DNA of 26,106 nucleotides from JBBSGD01 sp038254435 (GCA_038254435.1 JBBSGD010000032.1:1-26106); one strand, 5' to 3'; positions 14,604 through 22,978 are shown, numbered from the stretch's first letter. The notes: generated from the letters alone by a model not told the origin. A program made the numbers and translations.

Positions 14604-14652
14604 TTACCTTGTCGAGTTGCATATCAAGAGATAAGTTGTCTAGTAGACAAAT
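14604..14652. repeat. ACTTGTC-family elements in the der/tRNA-Pro gap (copy 5)
   Basis: The 297-bp gap between der and tRNA-Pro (14532-14828) has no gene I can support. Its one structured part is this A/T-rich patch, 73-121 bp upstream of the tRNA. TTACCTTGTCGA at 14604-14615 matches copy 1 exactly, and TTGTCTA-G-TAGACAA at 14636-14650 is a perfect 7-bp inverted repeat around one base. The rest of the gap looks unstructured. Confidence 0.6.
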
Positions 14653-14828
14653 CCCCTATCCACTCGCCAACCCGAGAGCCCTGCCGACGGCCGCGGCAAC
14701 TCATCCGGTCCGGCAGCACCGTTTCGGGGTCAAGCGCACACCCGCACACGTGCTCCGGTGCCCCGGGTCCTGATCCCTCGACCCTCCCCGGCGCGGTGAC
14801 TACCCGACCCGCCCCCGTCTACCTCAAC

Positions 14829-16166
14829 CTATAGTCTACGTCTAGCTCGCTGCCTCACTTGCCACTTGAGGGGTGTGCCCTCGAAACCCGCCTCGGCGCG
14901 CACGGTGTTCTCCAGGTAACGCACGTATGCCGTGTCAAGGCGTCCGGTGGTGAACAGAACGAAGAGCGGTGGTGCGGCCGAGGCCTGCACGGCGTAGAGG
15001 ACGCGCACGGACTTCCCCCCCGAGCGCGGATGCGGCCGGCGGACCTGCGCGGCGCCGATGATGTCGTTGACGACGGACGTCGGCAACCGGCGGCGGTGGG
15101 ACTCGATGGCACTGGTTACTGCCGGAACCAGTCTTCCTACTCCCCTCCTGGTGAGTGCCGAGACCCTTACCCTCGAGGTCCACTCGAGCCAGCGCAGCCG
15201 GTTGCCGGAGTCGCGCTCGAGCCAGGTCCGCTCCATCGCGTCGCGAGGCACGAGGTCCCATTTGTTGAGCACGATCACGCACGCCCGGCCGGCCTCCACT
15301 ACGTCTTGAGCGATCCTTTGGTCGTGTCCCGTGACCCCCTCGCGCGCGTCTACCACTAGAAGAACGCCGTCGACCCGCTGGAGAACACGCCTCGAGCGCA
15401 GCCAGCCGAAGTATTCGAGGCAATCCTTGAGCTGTACCTGACGTCTCATTCCGGCGGTGTCAACGATCCGTAGGACGCGGCCCTCCATCGCGGCGACGTA
15501 CGAGTCGACGGGATCGCGCGTCGTGCCGGGGGCAGCGTCGACGATCGCCCTCTCGGAGCCAAGGAGTGCGTTGAGGGTCGAGGACTTGCCGACGTTCGGG
15601 CGGCCGATGATTGCGATGGACGCCCACGCGTCCGCCGGTCTGGCACGGACCTCGGGGAGCCGGGCGATGACCGCATCGAGCCAGTCCCCCGAGCCCCTGC
15701 CGTGCAGCGCCGACAACGGCTGCGGATCGCCCAGCCCGAGGCGGTAGAAGGTTGCCGCGGCAGGTTCGTCGCGCGGATCGTCAACCTTGTTCGCCGCCAC
15801 GACGACGGGCTTACCAGCTCGTCGCAGCGTGTCGGCGACGAGGAGATCGTCCTCCCCGATTCCCGCGGCGGCGTCGACTACCAACACAATGACGTCGGCG
15901 GTAGCGATCGCAGCTTCCGCCTGCTCCACGACGAGCGCGTCGAGCCCGTCTGCCCCGGGCTCGAGCCCGCCGGTGTCCACGATCTCGAACTCGCGGCCGC
16001 CCCACTCGGCTACGAAACCGTGCCTGTCGCGCGTCACTCCGGGCATCTCCTGCACGATCGCCTCACGGCGGCCGAGCACGCGGTTGACGAGCGAGGACTT
16101 GCCCACGTTGGGGCGGCCCACCACCGCCACCACGGGCAGACCGTTGCCGGGTGCTGCAACATTCAT
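14829..16166 (-). CDS. der: GTPase Der (EngA), ribosome assembly factor
   Basis: Double-GTPase of 445 residues needed for 50S ribosomal subunit maturation. G domain 1 starts VVAVVGRPNVGKSSLVNRVLGRREAIV (about residue 12), with DTGG and NKVD motifs. G domain 2 starts IAIIGRPNVGKSSTLNALLGSERAIV (about residue 180), with DTAG and NKWD. The C-terminal KH-like domain includes the typical ending block FVLFTTGRLDTAYVRYLENTVRAEAGFEGTPLKW. ATG at 16166 overlaps the cmk stop (ATGA). This matches Rv1713 beside cmk (Rv1712). It is the last gene of the scpA-to-der run before the tRNA. Confidence 0.97.
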   Translation of the reverse strand: MNVAAPGNGLPVVAVVGRPNVGKSSLVNRVLGRREAIVQEMPGVTRDRHGFVAEWGGREFEIVDTGGLEPGADGLDALVVEQAEAAIATADVIVLVVDAAAGIGEDDLLVADTLRRAGKPVVVAANKVDDPRDEPAAATFYRLGLGDPQPLSALHGRGSGDWLDAVIARLPEVRARPADAWASIAIIGRPNVGKSSTLNALLGSERAIVDAAPGTTRDPVDSYVAAMEGRVLRIVDTAGMRRQVQLKDCLEYFGWLRSRRVLQRVDGVLLVVDAREGVTGHDQRIAQDVVEAGRACVIVLNKWDLVPRDAMERTWLERDSGNRLRWLEWTSRVRVSALTRRGVGRLVPAVTSAIESHRRRLPTSVVNDIIGAAQVRRPHPRSGGKSVRVLYAVQASAAPPLFVLFTTGRLDTAYVRYLENTVRAEAGFEGTPLKWQVRQRARRRL

Positions 16167-16837
16167 CTGCTTCCCCTCACGAGCTCCACGATCTGAGCGA
16201 CCACCTCGTCGACGGGAATCCCCGTGGTATCGAGAACCACTGCGTCGTCCGCGCGCACCAGCGGTGACTCCGATCGCGTGGAGTCGGCAAGGTCGCGCTC
16301 GGCGATGGAGTGTGCCAGCTGCTCTGCCTCGTGACCGCCTCCAGCCGCTCCAAGCTGAGCCGCGCGGCGGCTCGCCCGCTCGGGCAGAGAAGCGGTCAGC
16401 CAGACCTTGAGCGAGGCGTCCGGCACCACCACGGCACCGATGTCGCGACCCTCTATGACTATGTCTCCGCCACGCGCGGCGCGTCGTTGCCTTTCGAGCA
16501 TCAGCGCACGCACCGATCCGTACGCCGCTACTGCGGATACGGCTGCCGTCACGTCGGGACCGTTGACACGCTCGGTGACATCTCTTCCTCTCAGAAGGAC
16601 GCGTCCGTCTGTCGCCTCTACGCGTGCGGTCCGCGCTACCAAGGTCACGACATCTTCGTCGTCGGGATCGGCACCGGCCTCGAGCACCGCCAGGGCGATT
16701 GCGCGATAGAGCCCGCCGGTGTTGAGGTAGCGGAAGCCGAGCGCCGCCGCCGCCGCCGCGGCGACCGTCGACTTGCCCGCCCCCGCCGGCCCATCGATGG
16801 CGACGACGAGGCAAGGCTCCGAGCTGCCTGCCTTCAT
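16163..16837 (-). CDS. cmk: Cytidylate kinase
   Basis: Phosphorylates CMP and dCMP to the diphosphates. It has 224 residues, normal for bacterial Cmk. The P-loop is DGPAGAGKST at residues 14-23. GFRYLNTGGLYRAIAL is the NMP-binding entry; the family usually has D-T-G-A/L-Y-R here, so asparagine replaces the aspartate. VIEGRDIGAVVVPDASLKVWLTAS is the CMP-binding and core region, followed by the lid with RRAAQLG. ATG at 16837 overlaps the aroA stop (ATGA). The aroA-cmk-der order is widespread in bacteria. Confidence 0.96.
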   Translation of the reverse strand: MKAGSSEPCLVVAIDGPAGAGKSTVAAAAAAALGFRYLNTGGLYRAIALAVLEAGADPDDEDVVTLVARTARVEATDGRVLLRGRDVTERVNGPDVTAAVSAVAAYGSVRALMLERQRRAARGGDIVIEGRDIGAVVVPDASLKVWLTASLPERASRRAAQLGAAGGGHEAEQLAHSIAERDLADSTRSESPLVRADDAVVLDTTGIPVDEVVAQIVELVRGSR

Positions 16838-18147
16838 CGTTTGGCCTGGGACGCGGCATGGAGCGCGCGCAGGGCATCGAGAAAGCCCGGCCACGACGTA
16901 GCGACGCCCGACCAGCCCTCGATGAGCACCGGATCGCTCGCGGTGAGCGCCGCGATCGCGAACGCCATGGCAATGCGGTGGTCGCCTGCCGAGGACACGA
17001 CACCCCCGCGCAAAGGAGTTGGGCCGCGTACGACGAGCCCGTCGGCGAGCTCCTCGGCGGCTCCGCCCAAGGCGTTCACGCCGGCAACCAGCGCGGCGAT
17101 GCGATCCGACTCCTTGAGTCGCAGCTCGCCCGCTCCGCGTATCTCGGTCCTGCCCTCGGCCTGCGTCGCGGCCACTGCGAGAAGGGGAAGCTCGTCCACG
17201 AGCCCGGGGACCTCCGGCGCGTGGATCGTCGTGGCGATCAACCGCGAGGCCACGGCTCGCACGCAGCCGACGGGCTCCCCGCAGGCATAACCCTCTACGG
17301 TTACTGTGATGTTTGCCCCCATGCGCCCCAGGGCGTCGAGGGCCCCGCGCCGCGTTGGGTTGAGCCCTACGCCGGTGGCAGCCACGTCCGAGCCGGGCAC
17401 GAGGACCGCGGCGGTGAGGGGGAACAGCGCTCCCGAGAGGTCATGGGGCACCACCCAGGTCGCCGCTTGTGGCCTCTGCCCGCCGCGCACCGCCACCGTC
17501 GTGCCGCGCCGGTCGAGCTCGACTCCGGCGGCCGCGAGCATTAGCTCTGTGTGATCTCGGCTGCCGTGCGGCTCAGTCACCGAGGTAGTCCCCTCGGCAG
17601 TGAGGCCCGCAAGCAGCAGGGCAGTCTTGACCTGGGCGCTGGCGACCTCGGTAACGAGATCGATTCCGTGGAGACGGGCCCCGCGCACTGTCAGAGGGGC
17701 AAGGTCGCCACCCCGGCGCCCATCGATGTGAGCGCCCATGCGGCGCAGGGGGATCACAACCCTGCCCATGGGTCTGCGACGCAGGCTGTCGTCGCCGGTC
17801 ACCACGGCGCGTCCATCGAGGCCTGCCAGCACCCCGAGGAGCATGCGCAGCGTCGAGCCGGAGTTGCCCGCGTCGAGCTCGTGGGCAGGCTCGTGCAGCC
17901 CTCGGGGCGGGGGCTCGATGATGACTTCAGGGTTTGTCAAGGACCCGATGGCAACGCCCAACGCCCGCAGGCAGGCGGCGGTTGCGGCGACGTCGAGACC
18001 ATCGTTCAGACCTCGCACGCGCGATGGCCCCGTGGCCAGCGCGGCCAAGATGAGAGCGCGGTGGGACACCGACTTGTCGCCGGTGAGGGTGGCCTCGCCG
18101 AGCAATGGCGCTGCGTGCCGCCCGCCTCCGATGGAGATTGCGTCCAC
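16834..18147 (-). CDS. aroA: 3-phosphoshikimate 1-carboxyvinyltransferase (EPSP synthase)
   Basis: Shikimate-pathway enzyme joining phosphoenolpyruvate to shikimate-3-phosphate. It has 437 residues, normal length. Signatures are GDKSVSHRALILAALA (residues 23-38, with the substrate-binding lysine and serine-arginine), LDAGNSGSTLRMLLGVLAG (PEP-site loop, about 92-110) and RLKESDRIAALVAGVNALG (about 345). The loop NSGST has serine where the glyphosate-sensitive classical motif has NAGTA, so the class is not certain. Start is GTG at 18147. Its upstream gap carries ACTTGTC-type units and a plausible promoter. It follows tyrA and precedes cmk in an aromatic amino-acid block inserted between rluB and cmk. 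Confidence 0.97.
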   Translation of the reverse strand: MDAISIGGGRHAAPLLGEATLTGDKSVSHRALILAALATGPSRVRGLNDGLDVAATAACLRALGVAIGSLTNPEVIIEPPPRGLHEPAHELDAGNSGSTLRMLLGVLAGLDGRAVVTGDDSLRRRPMGRVVIPLRRMGAHIDGRRGGDLAPLTVRGARLHGIDLVTEVASAQVKTALLLAGLTAEGTTSVTEPHGSRDHTELMLAAAGVELDRRGTTVAVRGGQRPQAATWVVPHDLSGALFPLTAAVLVPGSDVAATGVGLNPTRRGALDALGRMGANITVTVEGYACGEPVGCVRAVASRLIATTIHAPEVPGLVDELPLLAVAATQAEGRTEIRGAGELRLKESDRIAALVAGVNALGGAAEELADGLVVRGPTPLRGGVVSSAGDHRIAMAFAIAALTASDPVLIEGWSGVATSWPGFLDALRALHAASQAKR

Positions 18148-18152
18148 TGTAC

Positions 18153-18193
18153 CTACTTATCTACTTGCGAATGTGTCGGGTTATCAACTTGTC
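18153..18193. repeat. ACTTGTC-family elements in the tyrA/aroA gap (copy 6)
   Basis: Tandem 8-bp units CTACTTAT and CTACTTGC at 18153-18168, then, after a spacer, AACTTGTC at 18186-18193, which runs into the tyrA stop codon. The element fills most of the 45-bp gap between the tyrA stop and the aroA start. Confidence 0.55.
18158..18187 (-). promoter_or_regulatory. Candidate aroA promoter
   Basis: On the minus strand TTGATA (18182-18187) and TAGATA (18158-18163) are 18 bp apart, with the aroA GTG ten bases beyond the -10 box. Both hexamers are made from sequence that also belongs to the repeat element there, so the repeat may have supplied promoter parts. Confidence 0.4.
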
Positions 18194-19287
18194 TATTCAT
18201 AAATAGGAGCGCGCTCCACCCGGTATCCGAGCGCCTGCAGCTCGGCAACGAGCCGCTCGGCGGCCTGCCCGCCGGCGACCACGAGCTCGAGCTTGCCCCG
18301 GCCTCCCTCGGTGGAGTGGACTATGTGCAGATCTTCGATGTTGGCCGCTACGCGCCCCGCCGCAGTGGTCACCTCTGCAAGGACCCCGGGGCGGTCCGGA
18401 ATCATAAGGGCAAGTACGAGCGGTGCTCCGCCGTGCACCGGCTTGGCGAAACGCTCCACGCGCGCCGCGCGAGAGCGTTCGAGGTGGCCGTGCACCCGAG
18501 CCCAGTCGCCTGCGGCGAGGGCGCTGCGGATGTCCTCGAGATGGCAACCCAGCGAGTCCATAGCCTCGAGGACGGCTGGAGTGTTTGCTTTGAGGATCGA
18601 CACCCACAGATCGGGATTGCTGGCTGCGATACGGGTGACGTCCCTGAAGCCGTTGGCCGCGAGGCCGAGCAGGCTTTGGTGCGCCCCGTCTTGGGCGGCC
18701 ACCGCAACTACTGCGCTGGCCACGATCTGAGGCAAGTGGCTGAGCCGGGCCATGAGGTCGTCGTGCACGTGCGGCTCGAGGGCAACCGGGCGAGCCCCGA
18801 GAGCGGACGCCAGCGCGGCGATTGCGTTGTAGGCACGGGACGAGGTAGTAGCGGTGGGGGTCATAATCCAGAAGGCGTCGCGAAAGAGGTCGGGGGTGGC
18901 GGCGGCCATGCCGTGGCGTTCCGAACCGGCCATGGGATGGCCGCCGACGAAACGGTGACCCAGGTGGGCCTGTCCCTCGAGGACCGGTTGAGCTTTGGCG
19001 CTGCCCACGTCGGTTACCACCGCCTCGGCCCCCAGTCCTTCTGCCACGCCGGCAAAAGCCTCGCGCATGCGATCCACCGGCACGGCCACCACCACGGTGT
19101 CGGCGCCGGTGACCGCCGCCCGGGCCGACTGGGCGCCCTCGGTCAGTGCGCCTCGAGCTAGCCCGAGGCGCACCGTCTCGGCGGAGAGGTCCCAGCCGAT
19201 CACCTGCAGCTCCGGACGCACGCCACGCAGACCCAGGGCTATGGAGCCGCCGATGAGGCCGGTCCCGATTATCGCAAGTCGCCGCAA
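18193..19287 (-). CDS. tyrA: Prephenate dehydrogenase with C-terminal ACT domain
   Basis: NAD(P)-dependent oxidative decarboxylation of prephenate (or arogenate) on the way to tyrosine. It has 364 residues. The Rossmann loop IIGTGLIGGSIALGLRG is at residues 6-22. Family blocks FVGGHPMAGSERHGM and LSHLPQIVASAVV follow, with the conserved catalytic histidine in the second. Residues about 285-360 (LVLALMIPDRPGVLAEVTTAAGRVAANIEDLHIVHSTEGGRGKLEL) form an ACT domain, suggesting feedback control by tyrosine. The only sensible start is TTG at 19287, immediately before RRLAIIG. It lies 32 bp after aroH. Confidence 0.95.
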   Translation of the reverse strand: MRRLAIIGTGLIGGSIALGLRGVRPELQVIGWDLSAETVRLGLARGALTEGAQSARAAVTGADTVVVAVPVDRMREAFAGVAEGLGAEAVVTDVGSAKAQPVLEGQAHLGHRFVGGHPMAGSERHGMAAATPDLFRDAFWIMTPTATTSSRAYNAIAALASALGARPVALEPHVHDDLMARLSHLPQIVASAVVAVAAQDGAHQSLLGLAANGFRDVTRIAASNPDLWVSILKANTPAVLEAMDSLGCHLEDIRSALAAGDWARVHGHLERSRAARVERFAKPVHGGAPLVLALMIPDRPGVLAEVTTAAGRVAANIEDLHIVHSTEGGRGKLELVVAGGQAAERLVAELQALGYRVERAPIYE

Positions 19288-19319
19288 GGAACCCTGAACC
19301 TTTCGTCGAGCTACGCCAC

Positions 19320-19709
19320 CTAGCCGTTCTCGTCGAGATCGGGGCGCAGGTGGCTCGCTCCCCGCAGGTAGACGTGGTGAAGCTCAGCGTAGCCGAGGGG
19401 GGTGTAGACGTGCATCAGGACGCGCACGCACAGGGGCAGGGCGTGCGGCACCGCGATCTCCGCCGCGCACATGACGGGCACCTGGCGCCAGCCGCGCGCG
19501 CGCACCGCGACCGCCGGGAACTGGGACGTGAGATCGGGGGTGGTGGTGAAAAGGATGCTGACGATGTCCTCCAGCTCTACCGAGTTGCGCTCCGCCAAGG
19601 CACCGAGGAGCTCACCGGTGACCTCGAGAATCTGTTCCGGGTTGTCGCCGGGAGACGTGGTCGCGCCTCTAAGAGCTCTTACGCGCGCCACTTGTCTACT
19701 TATCGACAT
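19320..19709 (-). CDS. aroH: Chorismate mutase, AroH class
   Basis: Converts chorismate to prephenate, feeding the TyrA next to it. It is a protein of 129 residues of the trimeric AroH (Bacillus subtilis) type. VRALRGATTSPGDNPEQIL near the N-terminus holds the active-site arginine. VELEDIVSILFTTTPDLTSQFPAVAVRARGW and VPHALPLCVRVLMHVYT carry the other active-site residues. ATG at 19709 has GGGAG upstream. GTG at 19691 is an alternative that would start near VARVRALRG, where most AroH proteins begin. The first six codons (MSISRQ) are encoded by an ACTTGTC-type array, so the repeat has probably extended or replaced the N-terminus. Confidence 0.93.
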   Translation of the reverse strand: MSISRQVARVRALRGATTSPGDNPEQILEVTGELLGALAERNSVELEDIVSILFTTTPDLTSQFPAVAVRARGWRQVPVMCAAEIAVPHALPLCVRVLMHVYTPLGYAELHHVYLRGASHLRPDLDENG

Positions 19710-19718
19710 AGTGCCAAG
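19687..19718. repeat. ACTTGTC-family array over the aroH start (copy 7)
   Basis: Four 8-bp units in exact register: CACTTGTC, TACTTATC, GACATAGT, GCCAAGTC. The first two point one way and the last two the other. The array straddles the aroH start codon and encodes its first residues. Confidence 0.65.
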
Positions 19719-19740
19719 TCTCCCGGGATCCGCAGGACCG

Positions 19741-20466
19741 TCACAGGCCGCAGGCGGCGTACAGGGCCCTGACCTCATCCTCCGCGAGGCGTCGCACCGT
19801 CGCCGGCTTCAGGCGACCGAGTTGCACGGGTCCGATGGCGGTGCGCACGAGACGGACGACGGGGTGGCCCAGAGCCTCCATCATGCGGCGCACTTGCCGG
19901 TTGCGTCCCTCGCATATGGCGATCTCGACGAGGCTGTGACCACCGACGCGGTCAACGAGCCTGACCTGCGCTTGCCCGGTGACCCCGTCGGCGAGCTCCA
20001 CCCCCCGCGCCAGGGCTTTCAGCGAACGCGGCCTGACTCCCCCGCGCACCTCGACCAGGTAGGTCTTGGGCACCTCGTAGCGAGGATGGGTCAAGTGCAG
20101 CGTGAGGTCCCCGTCGTTGGTCAGCACCAGCGCACCCTCGCTGTCCATGTCGAGCCTGCCCACCGGCCACAGGTGCTCGTCGAGCCCCGCCAGGTCGACA
20201 ACAGTCTCCCTGCCGTCGTCGTCGGCTGCCGTGCTGACCACGCCCACCGGTTTGTTCATGAGGAAGTAGCGCAGGGTGGAGTCGAGGGGAACCGACGAAC
20301 CATCCACCGTCACTTTATCCTTGGCTTCGTCGATGCGCTGGCCGAGGACTGCGAGGTTGCCGTTTACGGTGATGCGCCCGCGGACGATCATGTCTTCTAC
20401 CGCGCGGCGTGACCCGACGCCGGCTCGCGCCAGGACCTTCTGGAGTCGTTCACCTTCGGTGGTCAT
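19741..20466 (-). CDS. rluB: Ribosomal large-subunit pseudouridine synthase, RluB family
   Basis: Modifies a uridine of 23S rRNA near the peptidyl transferase centre. It has 241 residues. An S4 RNA-binding domain is at residues 5-50 (RLQKVLARAGVGSRRAVEDMIVRGRITVNG). The RsuA/RluB catalytic block is WPVGRLDMDSEGALVLTNDGDL (about residues 100-121), with the catalytic aspartate in GRLD. KTYLVEVRGG and the C-terminal EGRNRQVRRMMEALGHPVVRLVRTAIGP are also family motifs. ATG at 20466 overlaps the scpB stop (ATGA). The scpA-scpB-rluB order matches Rv1709-Rv1711. Confidence 0.96.
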   Translation of the reverse strand: MTTEGERLQKVLARAGVGSRRAVEDMIVRGRITVNGNLAVLGQRIDEAKDKVTVDGSSVPLDSTLRYFLMNKPVGVVSTAADDDGRETVVDLAGLDEHLWPVGRLDMDSEGALVLTNDGDLTLHLTHPRYEVPKTYLVEVRGGVRPRSLKALARGVELADGVTGQAQVRLVDRVGGHSLVEIAICEGRNRQVRRMMEALGHPVVRLVRTAIGPVQLGRLKPATVRRLAEDEVRALYAACGL

Positions 20467-21026
20467 GCGTTCGGGGACAGGCGGCTCTCCATGGCTTCCA
20501 CGGCCTCGGCATCGGGCATGAAGTCCTTGAGGGGCGGAAGATCGGCGAGGCTTCCGAGCCCCATACGCTCGAGGAATTCGCTGCTCACCGTGAAGAGAAC
20601 GGGTGAGCCCGGTCCCGTCTCGTAGCCGGCTTCGGTCACAAGACCTCGTCCCGCCAGCGTCTTGACCACGCCGTCGGAGTCGACACCGCGGACGTCCGCG
20701 ATCTGGGCGCGCGAGATGGGGCCCCGGTAGGCGACGATCGCAAGGACCTCGAGGGCGGCCCCCGAGAGGCGTGCGTGGCTGTGGTTGCGGACGAAGCGCT
20801 CGAGCCACGGCCCACACTCGGGAGCGGTGTAGAGGCGCCATCCTCCCGCCGCCGACCTCAGGACGAAGCCGCGGTCCTCGGCCCGGAAGGCGGCTGCAAG
20901 CTCCTTCAGCAATGTCTCGACCGTCACTGTAGACGTTTCCAGGACCTCGCCGATGAGGGTGGCGGGAACCGGCTCGTCGGCCAGCAGCAGGATCGCCTCG
21001 ATTACCTTGCGGTCGCTACCGCTCAT
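20463..21026 (-). CDS. scpB: Segregation and condensation protein B
   Basis: Winged-helix partner of the SMC-ScpA complex that condenses and segregates chromosomes. It has 187 residues with two winged-helix domains. IEAILLLADEPVPATLIGEVL opens the first. The second has LSGAALEVLAIVAYRGPISRAQIADVRGVDSDGVVKTLAGRGLV, the most conserved ScpB block. YETGPGSPVLFTVSSEFLERMGL follows. ATG at 21026 overlaps the scpA stop (ATGA), so the two are translationally coupled. Confidence 0.97.
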   Translation of the reverse strand: MSGSDRKVIEAILLLADEPVPATLIGEVLETSTVTVETLLKELAAAFRAEDRGFVLRSAAGGWRLYTAPECGPWLERFVRNHSHARLSGAALEVLAIVAYRGPISRAQIADVRGVDSDGVVKTLAGRGLVTEAGYETGPGSPVLFTVSSEFLERMGLGSLADLPPLKDFMPDAEAVEAMESRLSPNA

Positions 21027-21814
21027 GTCCCTGTCGCCCCCAGGTCGATCGTGTACTCCTCCGCCCCGGCCACCACCTCGCCGGCCGGGATCTCGCCCGT
21101 CCAGACTGCCACGATGTCGCCGAAGCTGTGCGTTTGGGTGATGTCGACGGCGCCGGCCTTGAACAGCTCGAGGAGGGCGAGGAAGCGCACCACGATGGCC
21201 ACGCGGCTCGTGCCCCGTCCGCAGAGCTCGTCGAACGACGCCGGCCCCCCGCCGTCCAGCCTGCCGGCAAGCTCGAGGATGGCATCCTTGACCGAAGGCC
21301 CGGCGAGGGCCACATAGGACATGTCGAGCAGGCTCGCCGGGCGCGGCGCAAGAGCGCGCGCCGCTGCGCTCGCTATGCGCACCAGCGAGGTGCGGGCCAA
21401 GAGGTCGGGCGCGAGATCAACGAAGTGGGGCTCCAGCCCCGCGCTGCGACCGTGGAAGCCCGCCCCGGCCGCCATTCGCCCGGACAGCCACGTGCCCGCC
21501 TCCCGAAAGGTGGCGCACTCCACGAGGCGTGCGAGCAGCAGATCCCGTTCCTCCATGAGGTGCCCGTCGTCGTCGGCGGCGCGGCGCGCTGGCAGGAGGC
21601 GGGCCGACTTGAGCTCCAGAAGGGTAGCGGCCACGACGAGGAAGCCGGTGGCGCTCTCGAGGTCGGTCTGGGGCAGAGCTGCGACGGCGGCGAGGTACTC
21701 CTCGGTGATGGTTGCCAACGACACCTCGTAGATGTCGACGCGCTGGCGCGTGATGAGGTGCAGAAGGAGATCGATGGGACCCTCGAAGACGTCGAGCCTC
21801 ACCTCGTAAGTCAC
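21023..21814 (-). CDS. scpA: Segregation and condensation protein A
   Basis: Kleisin subunit that bridges the SMC dimer, about 263 residues. The N-terminal block VRLDVFEGPIDLLLHLITRQRVDIYEVSLATITEEYLAAV and LVVAATLLELKSARLLPA are diagnostic; the C-terminal winged helix (VAIVVRFLALLELFKAGAVDITQTHSFGDIVA) binds the SMC head. I place the start at GTG 21814, because AAGGAG stands six bases upstream. An in-frame ATG at 21829 exists, but it is formed at the edge of an ACTTGTC-type array and has no ribosome binding site. Confidence 0.95.
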   Translation of the reverse strand: MTYEVRLDVFEGPIDLLLHLITRQRVDIYEVSLATITEEYLAAVAALPQTDLESATGFLVVAATLLELKSARLLPARRAADDDGHLMEERDLLLARLVECATFREAGTWLSGRMAAGAGFHGRSAGLEPHFVDLAPDLLARTSLVRIASAAARALAPRPASLLDMSYVALAGPSVKDAILELAGRLDGGGPASFDELCGRGTSRVAIVVRFLALLELFKAGAVDITQTHSFGDIVAVWTGEIPAGEVVAGAEEYTIDLGATGT

Positions 21815-21828
21815 GCCATCTCCTTGCA

Positions 21829-21852
21829 TACTTGTTTACTTGTCGACAAGGG
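21829..21852. repeat. ACTTGTC-family array upstream of scpA (copy 8)
   Basis: Three 8-bp units in exact register: TACTTGTT, TACTTGTC, GACAAGGG. The last two form the palindrome ACTTGTCGACAAGG, identical to copy 2. It lies 15 bp upstream of the chosen scpA start. Confidence 0.7.
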
Positions 21853-21949
21853 GACTCCTCAAGGGCGGTGGGACCGGCTCTCAGGCAGCGCCCACCTTAT
21901 CTCCGCCCCGGCCCCGGCGCTCGGCATTTCGGGCCCCGCCCGGCTACTT

Positions 21950-21973
21950 CTACGGGGCGGGCTACGGGGCGGG
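21950..21973. repeat. 12-bp tandem duplication over the trpS stop
   Basis: CTACGGGGCGGG occurs twice back to back (21950-21961 and 21962-21973). On the minus strand the second copy encodes the last residues and TAG stop of trpS, and the first copy repeats them just beyond the stop. This looks like a recent slippage event. Confidence 0.75.
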
Positions 21974-22978
21974 CGCGAGCCCTGTGCGCTCCCTGACCGC
22001 CTCCATCGTGGGCCGGGCCACCTCGGCAGCCCTGTGGGCGCCGCCGTCGAGCAGCCGGGTAATCTCGGAGCGATCGCCCATGAGCTCGTCGTAACGCTCC
22101 CTGATTGGCCGCAGACCCTCGACCACGGCTTCGGTGAGCGCCGCTTTGAAGTCTGCGTAACCGGCACTTGCCCAGCGCTCCTCCAGTTCCTCAACCCTCG
22201 ACCCCTCGACGAGGGAATAGATCGTGAGGAGGTTCGTCACGGCGGGCTTGTCGGGACCAGCCACGACGCCCCGGCCGGAGTCTGTGACCGCGGCCCGGAT
22301 CTTCTTGGCGATGACGTCGGGACGATCGATGAGAAGGATCTTCGAGGCGGGCCTGGTGCTCGAGGTGCTCATCTTTTGGGCGGGGTCATCCAGCGCCATG
22401 ATCCGTGCGCCGTCTGCGGCTATCCACGTGGCGGGCACGACGAAGGTATCCCCGAAGGTGCTGTTGAAGCGCACCGCCAGGTCCCGGAGAAGCTCGAGGT
22501 GCTGCCTTTGGTCCTCTCCAACGGGCACCCCGTCGGCCTGGTAGAGCAGCACGTCCGCCGCCTGGAGCACCGGGTAGGTCAGCAGCCCGGCCCCTACCGA
22601 CTCCCCCTGATACCTCGACCTCTCCTTGAACTGGATCATTCGCCGCAGCTCTCCTACGCGGGCCATGCACGTGAGCACCCAGGCCAGCTCGGCATGCGCC
22701 GTCACCTGGGATTGCAGGAACAGGATCGAATGCGTGGGGTCGATTCCGCATGCGATCAGGGTTGCTGCCGTCTGCAGGCTCTGGGCCCGCAGCTCGGTGG
22801 GGTTCCACGGCACGGTCATCGCGTGCAGGTCGACGATGCAGTAGAACGCCTCCTGCCGGTCCTGTTGCTCTACCCAGTGACGGATCGCGCCGAGGTAGTT
22901 GCCGAGGTGCTTGTGACCGGTAGGCTGTATGCCGCTGAAAGCCCGCGGCAGCGACCTATCCCTGTGGTGCTGGTTCAG
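21962..22978 (-). CDS. trpS: Tryptophanyl-tRNA synthetase, probable CTG start
   Basis: Charges tRNA-Trp. It is a class I synthetase of about 338 residues. The N-terminal block reads RAFSGIQPTGHKHLGNYLGAIRHWV, with the HIGH-type motif GHKHLGN. AMTVPWNPTELR, the tryptophan-pocket region VLQAADVLLYQADGVPVGEDQRQHLELLRDLAVRFN and KMSTS (KMSKS-type loop) follow. The first ATG/GTG/TTG in frame is at 22819, which would remove the HIGH motif. The frame is open upstream to a TAG near 23010. The best start is CTG at 22978, five bases after GGAGG, giving MNQHHRDRSLPRAFSG. It is divergent from the M50 gene. A sequencing error is the alternative. Confidence 0.93.
   Translation of the reverse strand: MNQHHRDRSLPRAFSGIQPTGHKHLGNYLGAIRHWVEQQDRQEAFYCIVDLHAMTVPWNPTELRAQSLQTAATLIACGIDPTHSILFLQSQVTAHAELAWVLTCMARVGELRRMIQFKERSRYQGESVGAGLLTYPVLQAADVLLYQADGVPVGEDQRQHLELLRDLAVRFNSTFGDTFVVPATWIAADGARIMALDDPAQKMSTSSTRPASKILLIDRPDVIAKKIRAAVTDSGRGVVAGPDKPAVTNLLTIYSLVEGSRVEELEERWASAGYADFKAALTEAVVEGLRPIRERYDELMGDRSEITRLLDGGAHRAAEVARPTMEAVRERTGLAPAP

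Noticed and set aside
17551..19161. Plus-strand open frame of 536 codons spanning aroA and tyrA
   Set aside because: Antisense to two clear enzymes and across their gap; shadow of G/C-rich codon bias.
21900..21961. G/C-rich inverted segments after trpS as a terminator
   Set aside because: Pairing is explained by low-complexity GGGGC/GCCCC runs and there is no T tract.
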